Source of the DNA: Echinarachnius parma
Lineage: Eukaryota; Echinodermata; Echinoidea; Clypeasteroida; Echinarachniidae
Length of the DNA: 64,000 nt
Reading direction: 5' to 3'
Assembly: GCA_037951105.1 (NCBI GenBank)
Contig: JBAMJV010002069.1
Span: forward strand, 147,001 to 211,000
The translations under genes and the position numbers were made by a program. The notes beneath the pieces were generated by a model. The model was not told the DNA's origin, made no database searches, and saw only the letters and a program-made list of their open reading frames with translations. Of the stretch, positions 39,501 through 44,600 are shown in pieces (position 1 is the stretch's first letter; each line of letters begins with the position of its first letter).

Positions 39501-41553
39501 AATCGTACATTCCTATAACATTGTGTCTCATTTAACTTACCACGAATATCCCCGAATATCTTCAGAAGGCCGTATTTCACAACAGTTCCCATATGTAATG
39601 TGTAAAACAACTGAAATGCAAAACCTATTCCTATATTAAAGAAAAAACACATACATAATGTGTGTAATATAGAAAGTTATACCTAATGCAAGTATACTCG
39701 GATGGTAAACAGGCATTGTAACGAATATTAAGTAAGGAAGCTGTTTTTTTAAAATAGCAGCCGTTAGAGCAACAGGCCGCCATTTAGCCACCTTTGTTTC
39801 AACCATACCACCCCTCAAAAAAAATAAAAATAAATAAATAAAATAAATAAAATAAATAAAATAAATAAAATAAATAAAATAAATAAAATAAATAAAATAA
39901 ATAAAATAAATAAAATAAATAAAATAAATAAAATAAACAAAATAATAATACAAATAAAAACAAACACTTTCAATAAAATCAAATAAAAGCTATCATGAAA
40001 GTACGCGTATATATAACTGAATAGGGATAATTTGCTGTTCAGGACGGTTTTGAATATTTTTGTTTTTTCTTGGAAATGTTATTCTTTCAACTACAACATC
40101 TCATTAAAATTATGTCTACCTCGCAATAAATTGTTTCTTGAAACGCCCTTTTCGACTAGAATGTTCGCTGTCCCTTTAAAGGAATTTCAGATTCGAAAAT
40201 CAGTTGCGCGATTTATCTTGCGAACGCCTTGCGCAAGGTGCCCACTGCGTAAAACACACTGAATCAACAGTTATACAGAGCTGTCTAAAAAGAAGACCCT
40301 GCGGCCTGCGCACACCCTTTCTATTGAGAGCTCCTTTTACTTATCCCCTTAACCATACTTTACATTATTTCACATGTTTTCAATGTGCTGCTATTGTTCA
40401 CGGACATGACGGAGACGGTGATATTGAGACGAAAGAGAACATTTTCATTCTGCTCTCTTGACCACTTGTAGCTAATATAATTTAGCAGAACATATGCATA
40501 CCTTTTCTCTTTTATCATAAGGTGTTTAATAAAACATGACATCAAGTGGGCAACAAACAATTCATAACAAATATTACAGATAACTATACCAAGCGTACTA
40601 TTTATTCTTTAGTTGTTCACTCGATTCAGTTTACTTGGATGGTTGAAGGATGTACATGTATGAGGGGTAACATGAACTTTTCACAAGGATTTTAATCTTC
40701 TTTTTTCATGACACAAATTTGTCCCTTCTTAAACTGTTCTGTTCTGTTCATAACAAATGTACTTTTAAACAGATAGTGTATCGGTAATTTCATTGAGCTT
40801 ATAATTTCCTCCGTTCAAAAAATATACAATATGGAGTGAATGCTCAATGTGCACATGTGCACATGTTCTTCCATACTACTAATTAACAACGTAACGAGCA
40901 ACTGGTCGGTCGCATCGATATTCGGCCCGCCATCTGCATCCTCACTGGGACGTTTAAAATCGTGACTTGCAAGAAATATATCCTATGTTGTGTCATTAAA
41001 GAATTATGGTATGTATGTATATTTCAAATGTCTTTACTTTTTTACAATTAAATTTAAGCAGTATCAGAACATAGGCAACACAACAAGACTTGTGTCCGTC
41101 GGGTCTGAAACATTAGGAGTGATTCTCAAGATAAGAAACACAAATTATTTTACCTTTAGTAATACAAAAAGATGTGTGCTTTGACTCTCTCTGCAAATTT
41201 GTCTAATCCTCACATGTACAGTTATCAGCAGCGTGTACAACGAAACGAGTCTCGAGTCTGTCCCGTCGAAGCTCGGTCACTCACCTGGTTCACCGCTGGA
41301 ACGATTAGACGCATGGCTCGCAAGACATGACCAAGATGTGGCGGAAGATGAGCTGAATACTATGGGCCTTGGTGATATAAGGAATAGCGACTCAGAGAAG
41401 AATTCGGGGCTGAACACGACCGTTTCCCTAAACGTGGATAACATCGTCATTCAAACGGTAAGAGACACAGCAATAAGGGCGGTAAAACCAATACAAACGA
41501 GGCTGAAAAGAAGAGAATGGGCAGAAGGAGGTAGATGCAGAATACTAACTTGA
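8628..41553 (+). CDS. Large multi-domain LGR-type G protein-coupled receptor gene (CUB/discoidin/C-type lectin/LDLa/LRR/7TM), 35 exons, 5' end missing
   Basis: The gene was assembled by hand from splice sites, reading frames and intron phases; all 34 junctions are phase compatible. Domain order is five CUB, two discoidin (F5/8C), two CUB, one C-type lectin, seven LDLa, an LRR cap plus LRRs, seven transmembrane helices and a cytoplasmic tail. LDLa + LRR + rhodopsin-type 7TM is the layout of type C LGRs (relaxin receptors RXFP1/2 and snail GRL101); the 72-nt phase-2 LRR exons and the C-rich hinge before helix 1 (FCCM...[13 protein letters not shown]) fit that family. The protein should sit in the plasma membrane with an extracellular part of roughly 1,770 residues able to bind carbohydrate, protein or lipid ligands, and signal through G proteins; the ligand is unknown. 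The first recognised exon begins in phase 1, so at least one upstream exon with the start codon and signal peptide is missing. Exon limits are inferred without transcript data, and a few donors are weak. Confidence 0.88.
8973..9696. other. Intron with degenerate tandem repeats
   Basis: About 9030-9200 is a loose array of a roughly 22-26-bp unit (variants of TAACCATAGCCANCAAATCTTAC). No conserved coding sequence. Confidence 0.55.
9697..9886 (+). CDS. Exon: CUB domain 2, N-terminal half
   Basis: Acceptor ttacag, donor GG|gtatta, phase 1 in and phase 2 out. It encodes a beta-rich segment with [20 protein letters not shown] and a hydrophobic [15 protein letters not shown] stretch, which joins in frame to the next exon to complete the CUB fold. 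A diverged, inverted relative of this exon lies at 45852-46030. Confidence 0.83.
9982..10101. mobile_element. Short inverted-repeat element (MITE-like)
   Basis: GGCGAGGCGGTGTTAGCTTT plus GATCTTCAATT at left pairs imperfectly with AATTGAAGATCGATGCTAGC plus TACGCCTCGCC at right. Confidence 0.6.
10217..10376. mobile_element. Short MITE with GGCCCCGTTGCAGAAAGAGA termini
   Basis: 160 bp; left GGCCCCGTTGCAGAAAGAGA and right TCTCTTTCTGCAACGGGGCC are perfect inverted repeats, with further pairing inside (TGACTTACAATCAATTG against CAATTAATCGTAAGTCA). Confidence 0.75.
10377..11457. other. Intron sequence, low complexity towards its end
   Basis: AT-rich and without coding signal; 11290-11420 is a pyrimidine-rich CTCTGTCTGT-type simple repeat. 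Confidence 0.5.
11458..11829. mobile_element. Foldback MITE with perfect central hairpin
   Basis: 372 bp, almost wholly self-complementary. The centre pairs AGTGTTATAGTGCACTGGTT with AACCAGTGCACTATAACACT; the outer arms pair ATGACGTCATAAAA / GAGATATGCCCATCCGAAT with their complements; ends ATAGAGT/ACTCTAT. A second copy is at 57400-57792. It ends nine bases before CUB2's second exon. Confidence 0.8.
11839..12026 (+). CDS. Exon: CUB domain 2, C-terminal half
   Basis: Phase 2 in, phase 1 out (C|gtgagt). It continues CUB2 with [13 protein letters not shown], the conserved [20 protein letters not shown] pattern (aromatic plus GxGF/Y-like end) and a single late cysteine. The acceptor (cacacag) starts nine bases after the end of a foldback MITE at 11458-11829, so most of the branch-point region must lie inside the element. 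Confidence 0.83.
12027..12919. other. Intron, AT-rich
   Basis: A pyrimidine tract (12045-12110) is followed by a purine tract (12130-12165) as an imperfect inverted repeat. No exon signal seen. Confidence 0.5.
12920..13267 (+). CDS. Exon: CUB domain 3 (complete, one exon)
   Basis: Phase 1-1 exon from tttaaag to G|gtaagg. It encodes about 116 residues, with [46 protein letters not shown] and [11 protein letters not shown] as CUB-like strands. It has no cysteines and is conspicuously GC-rich compared with the flanking introns. Confidence 0.82.
13268..13806. other. Intron without recognised elements
   Basis: AT-rich; I see nothing conserved in it. Confidence 0.5.
13807..14022 (+). CDS. Exon: CUB domain 4, N-terminal half
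   Basis: Acceptor aatctag, donor ending TTA G|gtgtgt, phase 1-1. It encodes [20 protein letters not shown] and [20 protein letters not shown], the first two thirds of a CUB domain including the acidic DxHDYVEI segment. No cysteines. Confidence 0.82.
14181..14287. mobile_element. Very short MITE (GGGGTGTTTCACAAA termini)
   Basis: GGGGTGTTTCACAAA at the left and TTTGTGAAACACCCC at the right, 107 bp, with an inner TTTTAGCATCGATTTTA / TAAAATCGATTTTA pair. Confidence 0.72.
14288..14876. other. Intron remainder
   Basis: No coding signal or named repeat recognised. Confidence 0.45.
14877..15020 (+). CDS. Exon: CUB domain 4, C-terminal half
   Basis: Phase 1-1 exon following a gttatag acceptor. It completes CUB4 with [39 protein letters not shown] and TAVT before G|gtttga. 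The pattern (WxxFxSDxxxxxxGFKFEL) is the usual last strand pair of CUB domains. Confidence 0.82.
15021..15709. other. Intron, no recognised element
   Basis: An open frame on the minus strand (15151-15459) has no coding character; nothing else seen. Confidence 0.45.
15710..16075 (+). CDS. Exon: CUB domain 5 (complete, one exon)
   Basis: Acceptor cacgtgcag, donor G|gtacgt, phase 1-1. It encodes about 122 residues with [40 protein letters not shown] and [20 protein letters not shown], an unmistakable CUB pattern without cysteines. A palindromic MITE (16093-16320) begins 17 bases beyond the exon end. Confidence 0.85.
16093..16320. mobile_element. GC-rich palindromic MITE
   Basis: Left AGCCCGGCGCAGACAGAGCC then GACTCGACCCGATCCGACTG, right CAGTCGGATCGGGTCGAGTC then GGCTCTGTCCGGGCCGGGCT: near-perfect 50-bp inverted termini. 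It starts 17 bases after the CUB5 exon end. Confidence 0.78.
16321..18921. other. Long intron with G-runs and repeat remnants
   Basis: Poly-G tracts at about 16360-16420 and 17077-17092. From 16745 (CCAGGGGCGTA) to 17130 lies a remnant with repeated GCCCGAATAT units, like 52640-52957. A palindromic segment lies at 18450-18620. No exons recognised. Confidence 0.55.
18450..18620. mobile_element. Imperfect palindromic MITE
   Basis: CAAATAATACTACGGTCTTA at left pairs with TAGACCGTGTATTATTTGTA at right; inside, CTATGTTAGCTATGTGTTGCGCAC pairs with GTGCGCAACGCACAACTAACATAG. Confidence 0.65.
18922..19082 (+). CDS. Exon: discoidin (F5/8 type C) domain 1, part 1
   Basis: Acceptor tttggttag, phase 1 in, phase 0 out. 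It reads [20 protein letters not shown] then [20 protein letters not shown] and ends DPFIV: the classic F5/8C start (C-x-PLGME-x-G-x-IPD), arginine-rich loop and FIxV strand. The donor GTTGGT is weak, but only this choice makes phase 0 with the next exon and restores the FIV-VNF motif. Confidence 0.86.
19575..20925. mobile_element. Non-autonomous hAT-like element with 8-bp target duplication
   Basis: GATAGGAC occurs immediately outside both ends (19567-19574 and 20926-20933), an 8-bp duplication typical of hAT elements. Termini CAGTGGCGTAGACAGG and (inverted) CAGGGGCGTAGACAACGG match. Inside are poly-G runs and three copies of a unit with GGAGGG...CCCCCTCCCACGG then GATTTTGCAT and ACTTGAAATTGTGCA (near 19920, 20165 and 20460). 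No transposase frame. Confidence 0.78.
20998..21111 (+). CDS. Exon: discoidin domain 1, part 2
   Basis: Phase 0-0 exon of 38 codons from actatag to GAG|gtatgt. [17 protein letters not shown] and [15 protein letters not shown] match the central discoidin core, where homologues have V-T-G-V/I-x-x-Q-G and a W-V-x-S-Y/L-x-V-x-x-S strand. The intron before it carries the hAT-like element at 19575-20925. Confidence 0.86.
21451..21595 (+). CDS. Exon: discoidin domain 1, part 3
   Basis: Phase 0 in, phase 1 out (G|gtaatt). It closes the domain with [17 protein letters not shown] and the diagnostic MEILGC terminus, whose cysteine pairs with the first cysteine of the domain in known F5/8C folds. Confidence 0.86.
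21645..21904 (+). repeat. tRNA-derived SINE
   Basis: The head has a pol III A-box-like TGGTTAGCGTTC and B box GGTTCGAACCC; the body shares GATAGGCGCCGCCTTATGTG with 2031-2156; the tail is CTTTTTAAC. Intronic, same strand as the receptor. Confidence 0.78.
22143..22420 (+). CDS. Exon: divergent discoidin-like domain 2, part 1
   Basis: Acceptor ccctcag, phase 1 in, phase 0 out (CTG|gtgagt). It starts [20 protein letters not shown], a degenerate form of the C-x-PLGM-x-x-x-x-IPD start, and continues with [20 protein letters not shown], matching the FIxVDF...VTGVxxQ strand pair. Similarity to the first domain is weak; the call rests on position, exon phases and the end motif of the next exon. Confidence 0.7.
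22421..22775. other. Intron, no recognised element
   Basis: AT-rich; nothing further seen. Confidence 0.45.
22776..22914 (+). CDS. Exon: divergent discoidin-like domain 2, part 2
   Basis: Phase 0 in, phase 1 out (G|gtaaga). Ends CFRIELLGC, the same E-x-LGC terminus as discoidin domain 1, preceded by RFRIIPTSW (compare the [16 protein letters not shown] strand of domain 1). Three extra cysteines suggest local disulfides not found in the first domain. Confidence 0.74.
22915..23473. other. Intron carrying an ATTTC microsatellite
   Basis: Includes TTTATATAGCGCCT near its start, a motif often seen in SINE tails, then the microsatellite described separately. Confidence 0.5.
23224..23376. repeat. 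(ATTTC)n microsatellite
   Basis: About 150 bp of the pentanucleotide, with occasional CAATTC units breaking it up. Confidence 0.9.
23474..23643 (+). CDS. Exon: divergent CUB domain 6, N-terminal half
   Basis: Acceptor tgtgtag, phase 1 in, phase 0 out (GAC|gtgagt). Cysteine-rich start ([11 protein letters not shown]) followed by [20 protein letters not shown], which resembles the C-x-W-x-I-x-x-P...F strand of CUB domains with the cysteine kept. The upstream intron ends with a long ATTTC microsatellite (23224-23376). Confidence 0.68.
23644..24110. other. Intron, no recognised element
   Basis: AT-rich, no coding signal beyond the flanking exons. Confidence 0.45.
24111..24303 (+). CDS. Exon: divergent CUB domain 6, C-terminal half
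   Basis: Phase 0 in, phase 1 out (G|gtaggt). It encodes [20 protein letters not shown] and a strand-like tail ending [10 protein letters not shown]. The position and length fit the second half of a CUB domain, but the usual G-x-GF motif is missing, so the fold call is inferred. Confidence 0.66.
24304..24578. other. Intron, no recognised element
   Basis: Short AT-rich intron; frames reaching into the next exon are out of phase with it. Confidence 0.45.
24579..25001 (+). CDS. Exon: CUB domain 7 (complete, cysteine-containing)
   Basis: Acceptor tcttgcag, phase 1 in. [50 protein letters not shown] and [16 protein letters not shown] make it the most canonical CUB of the protein. Four cysteines are present, but the one that normally precedes W-x-I is absent and a YC earlier in the domain may replace it. 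Only one donor keeps the frame into the lectin exon (ATGA|gttaat at 25002), and it is weak; the ORF stops right after it. Confidence 0.84.
25002..25461. other. Intron, no recognised element
   Basis: AT-rich. The weak donor at its left end is noted with CUB domain 7. Confidence 0.45.
25462..25683 (+). CDS. Exon: C-type lectin domain, part 1
   Basis: Acceptor cacatag. It reads [38 protein letters not shown] and [14 protein letters not shown], the standard C-type lectin opening (C-P-x-x-W...SCY...TW-x-x-A-x-x-C...L-x-x-I). It ends F-I-G with G|gcaagt: the donor is GC rather than GT but otherwise perfect, and its phase 1 joins to the next exon. Confidence 0.87.
25684..26586. other. GC-AG intron of the lectin domain
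   Basis: Begins GCAAGT. A short degenerate internal duplication is visible (CAGACTAGAAAATA at about 25862 and 26078). Ends with AAACAAACAAAC and an acceptor TCACAG. Confidence 0.6.
26587..26671 (+). CDS. Exon: C-type lectin domain, part 2
   Basis: An 85-nt exon, phase 1 in and phase 2 out (CAT|gtgagt). Encodes [20 protein letters not shown] plus YTDWFIPH, i.e. the IGL...F-x-WSDG...Y-x-x-W core of the domain. The downstream intron contains an inverted pair of tRNA-derived SINEs and a decayed copy of the next exon. Confidence 0.87.
26752..27026. repeat. Inverted pair of tRNA-derived SINE heads
   Basis: Minus-strand head at about 26776-26855 (A box TAGGTCAGTCGGTAGGACC, B box GGTTCGATTCC) faces a plus-strand head at about 26928-27003 (A box TAGCTCAGTCGGTAAGAGC, B-box-like GGTTCGAGTTT). 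The outer flanks ATGAAAATGAGCAAAGAAAA and TTTTTCTTTGCTCATTTTCAT are also inverted. tRNA-like but not functional tRNA genes. Confidence 0.75.
27500..27568 (+). pseudogene. Decayed duplicate of the last C-type lectin exon
   Basis: The stretch ggagaggagaggtagcctaa and following cggatggtccattgaggtgt, then atcacctatgccctatcc, aligns with 27714-27775 of the real exon. The upstream intron end is copied too (tttcatatttgagtat against tttcatattttagtat). The copy carries TAG where the real exon has CAG (first codon of QPN) and several small changes, so it cannot replace the real exon in frame. Confidence 0.75.
27720..27877 (+). CDS. Exon: C-type lectin domain, part 3
   Basis: It encodes [35 protein letters not shown] and a short acidic end, then G|gtaact. 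QPN...E...WYD occupies the calcium/sugar site where lectins usually show EPN or QPD and WND, so calcium-dependent binding is uncertain. The start could be 27720 or 27723 (both in frame, one residue apart); an acceptor at 27691-27692 is also in frame but would add ten residues to a tight loop. Confidence 0.83.
27878..28665. other. Two introns flanking the linker exon
   Basis: AT-rich sequence around the small exon 28305-28343; no mobile element recognised. Confidence 0.5.
28305..28343 (+). CDS. Exon: 13-codon linker between lectin and LDLa modules
   Basis: A 39-nt phase 1-1 exon (tctgcag to G|gtaaga) encoding [12 protein letters not shown]. Both splice sites are strong, but its small size means it could be optional. 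It separates the lectin from the LDLa array. Confidence 0.65.
28666..28791 (+). CDS. Exon: LDL-receptor class A module 1
   Basis: Phase 1-1 exon (tttccag to G|gtacgt). All six cysteines of the module are present, with [26 protein letters not shown] and a final C. The acidic C-D-x...D-C-x-D-x-SDE cluster is the calcium cage. Confidence 0.88.
29218..29325 (+). CDS. Exon: LDL-receptor class A module 2
   Basis: Phase 1-1 exon. Six cysteines: [34 protein letters not shown]. The complete calcium cage (D, D, SDE) suggests a properly folded module. Confidence 0.88.
29758..29874 (+). CDS. Exon: LDL-receptor class A module 3
   Basis: Phase 1-1 exon (ctgtag to C|gtaagt). [17 protein letters not shown] and [18 protein letters not shown] give the six-cysteine pattern and an intact SDE. 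Confidence 0.88.
30268..30387 (+). CDS. Exon: degenerate LDL-receptor class A module 4
   Basis: Phase 1-1 exon (attcag to A|gtaagt). It keeps [29 protein letters not shown] but lacks the first cysteine and the third cysteine, and the SDE is changed to NEDEE. A complete disulfide set is impossible within this module alone. Confidence 0.8.
30476..30552. repeat. (CA)n microsatellite
   Basis: Uninterrupted CA repeats for about 50 bp with interrupted CA-rich flanks; it generates spurious TH/CV repeat frames. Confidence 0.9.
30821..31000 (+). CDS. Exon: degenerate LDL-receptor class A module 5 with N-terminal extension
   Basis: A 180-nt phase 1-1 exon, longer than its neighbours. A Ser/Thr-rich lead ([10 protein letters not shown]) precedes [18 protein letters not shown] and [20 protein letters not shown]. 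Cysteine spacing follows an LDLa module but the acidic calcium cage is mostly lost. Confidence 0.74.
31001..32052. other. Introns around LDLa module 6
   Basis: AT-rich; nothing recognised beyond exon 31542-31658. Confidence 0.45.
31542..31658 (+). CDS. Exon: LDL-receptor class A module 6
   Basis: Phase 1-1 exon (ttttcag to G|gtatgt). [18 protein letters not shown] and [18 protein letters not shown] give six cysteines and a conserved C-DG-x-x-DC core; GED replaces the usual SDE context. Confidence 0.86.
32053..32172 (+). CDS. Exon: LDL-receptor class A module 7
   Basis: Phase 1-1 exon (tttttag to G|gtaagc). [19 protein letters not shown] and [18 protein letters not shown] give six cysteines with DDE in place of SDE. 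It is the last LDLa module before the LRR cap. Confidence 0.85.
32173..33614. other. Long intron before the LRR cap
   Basis: Contains (TA)n at 32365, a purine-rich tract 32430-32530 and a full family 1 MITE at 32924-33486. Confidence 0.6.
32924..33486. mobile_element. Full-length TTAA MITE, family 1
   Basis: TTAAAGGGATAGTTGAGTTC at left, CAAAACTCAACTATCCCTTTAA-type end at right; 563 bp. The centre has a CCCGGGGCCCCGGG palindrome. The best-preserved copy in the window. Confidence 0.82.
33615..33711 (+). CDS. Exon: LRR N-terminal cap
   Basis: Phase 1 in, phase 2 out (TT|gtaaga). [20 protein letters not shown] then LPRRLRK is a four-cysteine LRRNT cap, leading into the first LRR. From here each intron splits a leucine codon in phase 2, the usual LGR arrangement. 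Confidence 0.85.
34131..34256 (+). CDS. Exon: first, irregular LRR segment
   Basis: A 126-nt phase 2-2 exon (tgttccag to TT|gtgagt). Contains [16 protein letters not shown] and [17 protein letters not shown]; the second part is LRR-like, and two cysteines probably belong with the cap. It is longer than the following regular repeats. Confidence 0.8.
34670..34741 (+). CDS. Exon: leucine-rich repeat
   Basis: A 72-nt phase 2-2 exon encoding one 24-residue repeat: [19 protein letters not shown] then ILN. Splice sites cacag and TT|gtaagt are strong. Confidence 0.87.
35202..35273 (+). CDS. Exon: leucine-rich repeat
   Basis: A 72-nt phase 2-2 exon: [18 protein letters not shown] then RRLQK. The LxxLxxGxLxGLxxL pattern is regular. 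The following intron holds a 360-bp TTAA MITE. Confidence 0.87.
35392..35751. mobile_element. TTAA MITE, family 2
   Basis: TTAAAGGGACTTAGTAACAT at left, TACTAGATCCCTTTAA at right, 360 bp with internal ATGGGACAGGTTTCGGTTTT and GTGAGTGCAGTGAGTTAGTG. Other copies at 38953-39349, 45220-45595, 53504-53896 and 58152-58541. Confidence 0.8.
36001..36072 (+). CDS. Exon: leucine-rich repeat
   Basis: A 72-nt phase 2-2 exon: [20 protein letters not shown] then LRE. The N-V-S-x-N-P-L strand is typical of LRRs in LGR ectodomains. Confidence 0.88.
36653..36727 (+). CDS. Exon: leucine-rich repeat (25 residues)
   Basis: A 75-nt phase 2-2 exon, one codon longer than its siblings: [19 protein letters not shown] then DNLEV. 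It connects directly to the hinge at the start of the 7TM exon. Confidence 0.85.
36845..37290. mobile_element. Family 1 MITE, long variant
   Basis: Begins TTAAAGAGATAGTTGAGGTT. From 37120 on it shares a second module (GATATCGT...CTAGAGGATATATAAATACA...CATGTTTTATTCAATGAACT) with the inverted copy at 58725-59148. Confidence 0.7.
37291..37686. other. Intron end before the 7TM exon
   Basis: AT-rich; good pyrimidine tract before the acceptor at 37686. Confidence 0.45.
37687..38590 (+). CDS. Exon: hinge plus transmembrane helices 1-6 of rhodopsin-type GPCR
   Basis: A single 904-nt exon, phase 2 in and phase 0 out. It begins with the LGR-like hinge [18 protein letters not shown], then FSSCEDLM. 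Helix landmarks: GN in VGNAFVVAY (TM1), LAISD (TM2), the LCK cysteine before TM3, IDRC at the DRY position, W in VIIWMLAI (TM4), GVCLAL cysteine in extracellular loop 2, and CWMP in TM6. The basic third loop SRRYLRR...[14 protein letters not shown] is suited to G protein coupling. The exon is GC-rich and unlike the AT-rich LRR exons before it. The donor GTCCGT is weak; read-through would stop at 38650, without TM7. Confidence 0.93.
38953..39349. mobile_element. TTAA MITE, family 2, next to the TM7 exon
   Basis: Left end TTGAAGGGACTTAGTGACAT (TTAA decayed), right end CTAGATCCCTTTAA. Its right edge is 12 bases before the exon at 39362, so the acceptor's upstream region is part of the element. 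Confidence 0.78.
39362..39494 (+). CDS. Exon: transmembrane helix 7 and proximal tail
   Basis: Phase 0 in, phase 1 out (G|gtgaga). [20 protein letters not shown] then [13 protein letters not shown] carries the NPxxY-type motif (NPYLY) and the basic helix 8. It completes the seven-helix domain. The intron before it ends with a TTAA MITE (38953-39349) twelve bases from the exon. Confidence 0.92.
39495..41221. other. Last intron of the receptor gene
   Basis: Contains the AAATAAAAT repeat (39824-39945). Elsewhere AT-rich without coding signal; GTGCACATGTGCACATG at 40849-40866 is a small palindrome. Confidence 0.55.
39824..39945. repeat. (AAATAAAAT)n-type minisatellite
   Basis: About 120 bp of a 9-bp unit; it produces a spurious minus-strand FIYFIYF repeat frame. 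Confidence 0.9.
41222..41553 (+). CDS. Exon: cytoplasmic C-terminal tail, terminal exon
   Basis: Acceptor atgtacag, phase 1 in, stop TGA at 41551-41553. It encodes [37 protein letters not shown] and a Ser/Asn-rich stretch, ending RILT. A good donor (ACG|gtaaga, 41458) lies inside it, so an additional 3' exon is possible and the final 31 residues are uncertain. An AATAAA at 41613-41618 could be the poly(A) signal. The [11 protein letters not shown] segment recurs in the inverted copy at 53.2 kb. Confidence 0.78.
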
Positions 41554-41612
41554 AGAAGGAGGAGGAGAAAAGGAATAATCATATTACATGTAATAATAAT
41601 AATACGAATAAG

Positions 41613-41618
41613 AATAAA
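41613..41618 (+). terminator. Candidate poly(A) signal of the receptor gene
   Basis: AATAAA 60 bases after the stop codon, in an AT-rich stretch. Plausible by position only; AATAAA is common in this base composition. Confidence 0.35.
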
Positions 41619-44600
41619 TATAACTCGAGGAAGTATAATAACACAAATAATAATACAAATTCAATGGCAAATTAAATAATGTCGTCAAGAAACATAGAGA
41701 ATATTAGAAAAGTGCATCGTGCGAAAATAATATAGGTTAATGTAATACTTGTTTATGATTTATTAATTTTCACTCTGAGATGCGATACAGAAGTTACTAT
41801 CAAAATGTGTAAAATGTTGTTTGCTTGTTGCCCTTTCCTCCTAAAGAACTCGAAGGGAAACATTTTGCAGGCGTATCTGATCTTGGACCCCCCATTCAAC
41901 GTGGCAGATAAGGCGTGAAATGGCGGACACGAATGGACAGCCAATCAGATCATAATTGGGTACGCGCTGCAGTTTAAGTACCCGTTGCCTGGCAACCAAC
42001 GAAACAAGAACATTATTCTATCGAAATCGACGTACAGCGATCGTGACGTCGACTACATATTGTCTGCATGTCTCTGTTTTCTCTGCCGTGCAGGGACTGC
42101 ACTTTTAGTTGCAAGTTAAGTCTGTTATAGATGCTAGACCTAGGTGCGCAACACAACGTTTACTTAGACGCTAACTGTGCTTATCTTGGTAAACATTTAA
42201 TACCTAGGCTATTATTCAAGTTAAACCTAGTTGGCGAATTAAAGAAACTCTATTTGCATATTTAGCATCTCAAGCAAATTTATTTTTTAATAAGGCTAGG
42301 GTGGTTGTATGATTATGGGGCCAGTACGATAAACAATTATAACCAATCGTTTAACAGCACTATGCACATGATTTTGCTACGATCAGTTAAAATAAAATGT
42401 CATTGGGCTCGCACGTTAAAATAATGTGAACACGTTTATAAATAGATGGTAATGTGGTAACAAAGTACACTATACTATTTTTTTCTGTATCCGCACAGTA
42501 TGCACTGCATCATTGTACTTTTTGTTTGAACCTGCCATTTTGCTAAAGCCTTATTTAATGTTGAGATAATTATATTAAATTCTGGAAAGACGTGAATTTA
42601 CATTCTTGTAAAATATCGACCTAATCTAGAGACAAAGTCATTTTAAGAAGAACATATATTTATCTAAATGTATTGTATATATAGTTCATGTCTACGTTTT
42701 AACGAGCAAAATGGGTTACGTTAAATTTGTGTATTTTTAGAAGACAATCAAGGGACTGAATTTGTATTACTTTTTGTGTATTAAGTATTTATAAAAAGCA
42801 CAGTGATTTCACGGATAGACTTTATGCACAAATACAGAAAAAGACCGGTTCAAAATATAGCAAGACAGTTGTTTGGGTTTTTAAGAATATCAGAGTATTA
42901 TTAGTTCGCTTGTTAATGTTCACTTTGCATGCATTATTATAAACACCACTCTGCTGTTTTATCTATTCGTCAATGTGTAAACAAAACTAAGCTTTAACAA
43001 ACCTGTCATGCGCACTGCACACAAAACAATTTTATTTAATTTTACCCTGATAATTAGTATCCGTGAACATTGCGATGTTGTATGGGAACTATACATATGG
43101 TAAACTGTACGTATAAATGTTGTTTACATTATTTACTAACTATCAGCACTATGTTTTTTAAAAATCTTAATACATTGAATATTATGCAGTGTCAATACTA
43201 TTGTAAGCGTATAATCAAACAATACAAAACAATGCATTGCAATATACACCATTTTTATGTCATGTTTAAGTCGAAATTCATTGCAAATGTGCATTCGAGT
43301 ATGAAATATCAATCTGAAGACATAATGTATTAGGCAACTTTCTGTCAATATTGTAAAAAATGTCACGTACATATTGGGTAAAGGTTGCATGTCCTTAATA
43401 GACAACATCGCAAGGAATGTCACAATGTTACGGAGTATGATCAAACACGGTGTATCACAGTGTATTTACCGTGGGCTGGTCCCAGTGTATTTGCAGTTTG
43501 AATTAATACGGTTCACACAATGTGTTCACAGTGTGATCTTCACTGAAAGAAAGTGTATCCACTGTGTGGCACAATGTGATCTTTCCAGTAAGGTAACGGC
43601 AAAATTGTGCAAGTAATGTTTGCATTGTCTGCTCTTTTACAGTGCTCCACGTGCATCTCTCATTTTCAAGATACGGCATCGAAATTTCACTAAAACATTA
43701 CATGAAAAACACTTAATTTAATGATTACAATTTCAGACCAACCTTGTATTGTTCAGTAGTTCTGCAGAGGATTGAATTTCTTTCCTTAGTTTTTAAATGA
43801 GAGATGAACGTGGGGCACTCCGACCAGAAACAAAAGGCATTTTAATCCATCGTCTAATTTTACACCACTTTTGTAAATTCTAGTCATTAAGTTTGGATGA
43901 TTTGATCCCGATTCCTTTCTCCAAAATCCTTAACCAGTGTTAACAAAATAACATATGCATGATTGGGAGAATATTTTAACTATTAATGTTACTAATAACG
44001 TTCTTATTTTCAACCTTTGATGCAGATTATTATTTATGATTACATGTTGGATATGCTTGATACGAAATTATCTTAAAGGGCAATGCAACTCAAGAATAGA
44101 GTTCATCCTACTTGATATATCGTAATATGCCTTTTTATTATATATAACATAACTCCGACTCAGATTTCTGCTTTGGGAGAAATATGTGAAAACTCTATCG
44201 GGTTTACCACTATTCATGCGAACACTGGAGTCCGCCATTATTAGGTGTGTGCGGACTTATGGTCAGTGATATGCACTAATGCATTTCAATACCACCTATT
44301 GAAACCATTGTCTGAATACTTGTAGATGCTTTGACGAGTCTGTAAATTAGTGAAAAGCTTTTTGTTCGGCCCGTAGCGCACTCGTCATAGTTTGCAAAGC
44401 ATGTCGGGCAATTACAAGAACATGGCCGCTCCCATCACCCTTTGCCGCCGTAAGAATTAGTAAAATGTGGGTATGTTCACGTAAGGATTTCATGGGATCC
44501 AGGAGGCCAAAATTGCCAAGTTATGTATCAAATAAAATGTCTGTTCACCCTCTAAACGATAATAATAGCCGAAAGCCATAGTTTCATTGCCCTTTAATAA

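Noticed and set aside
39636-39953. Membrane protein with FIYFIYF repeats
   Set aside because: Frame through the AAATAAAAT minisatellite.
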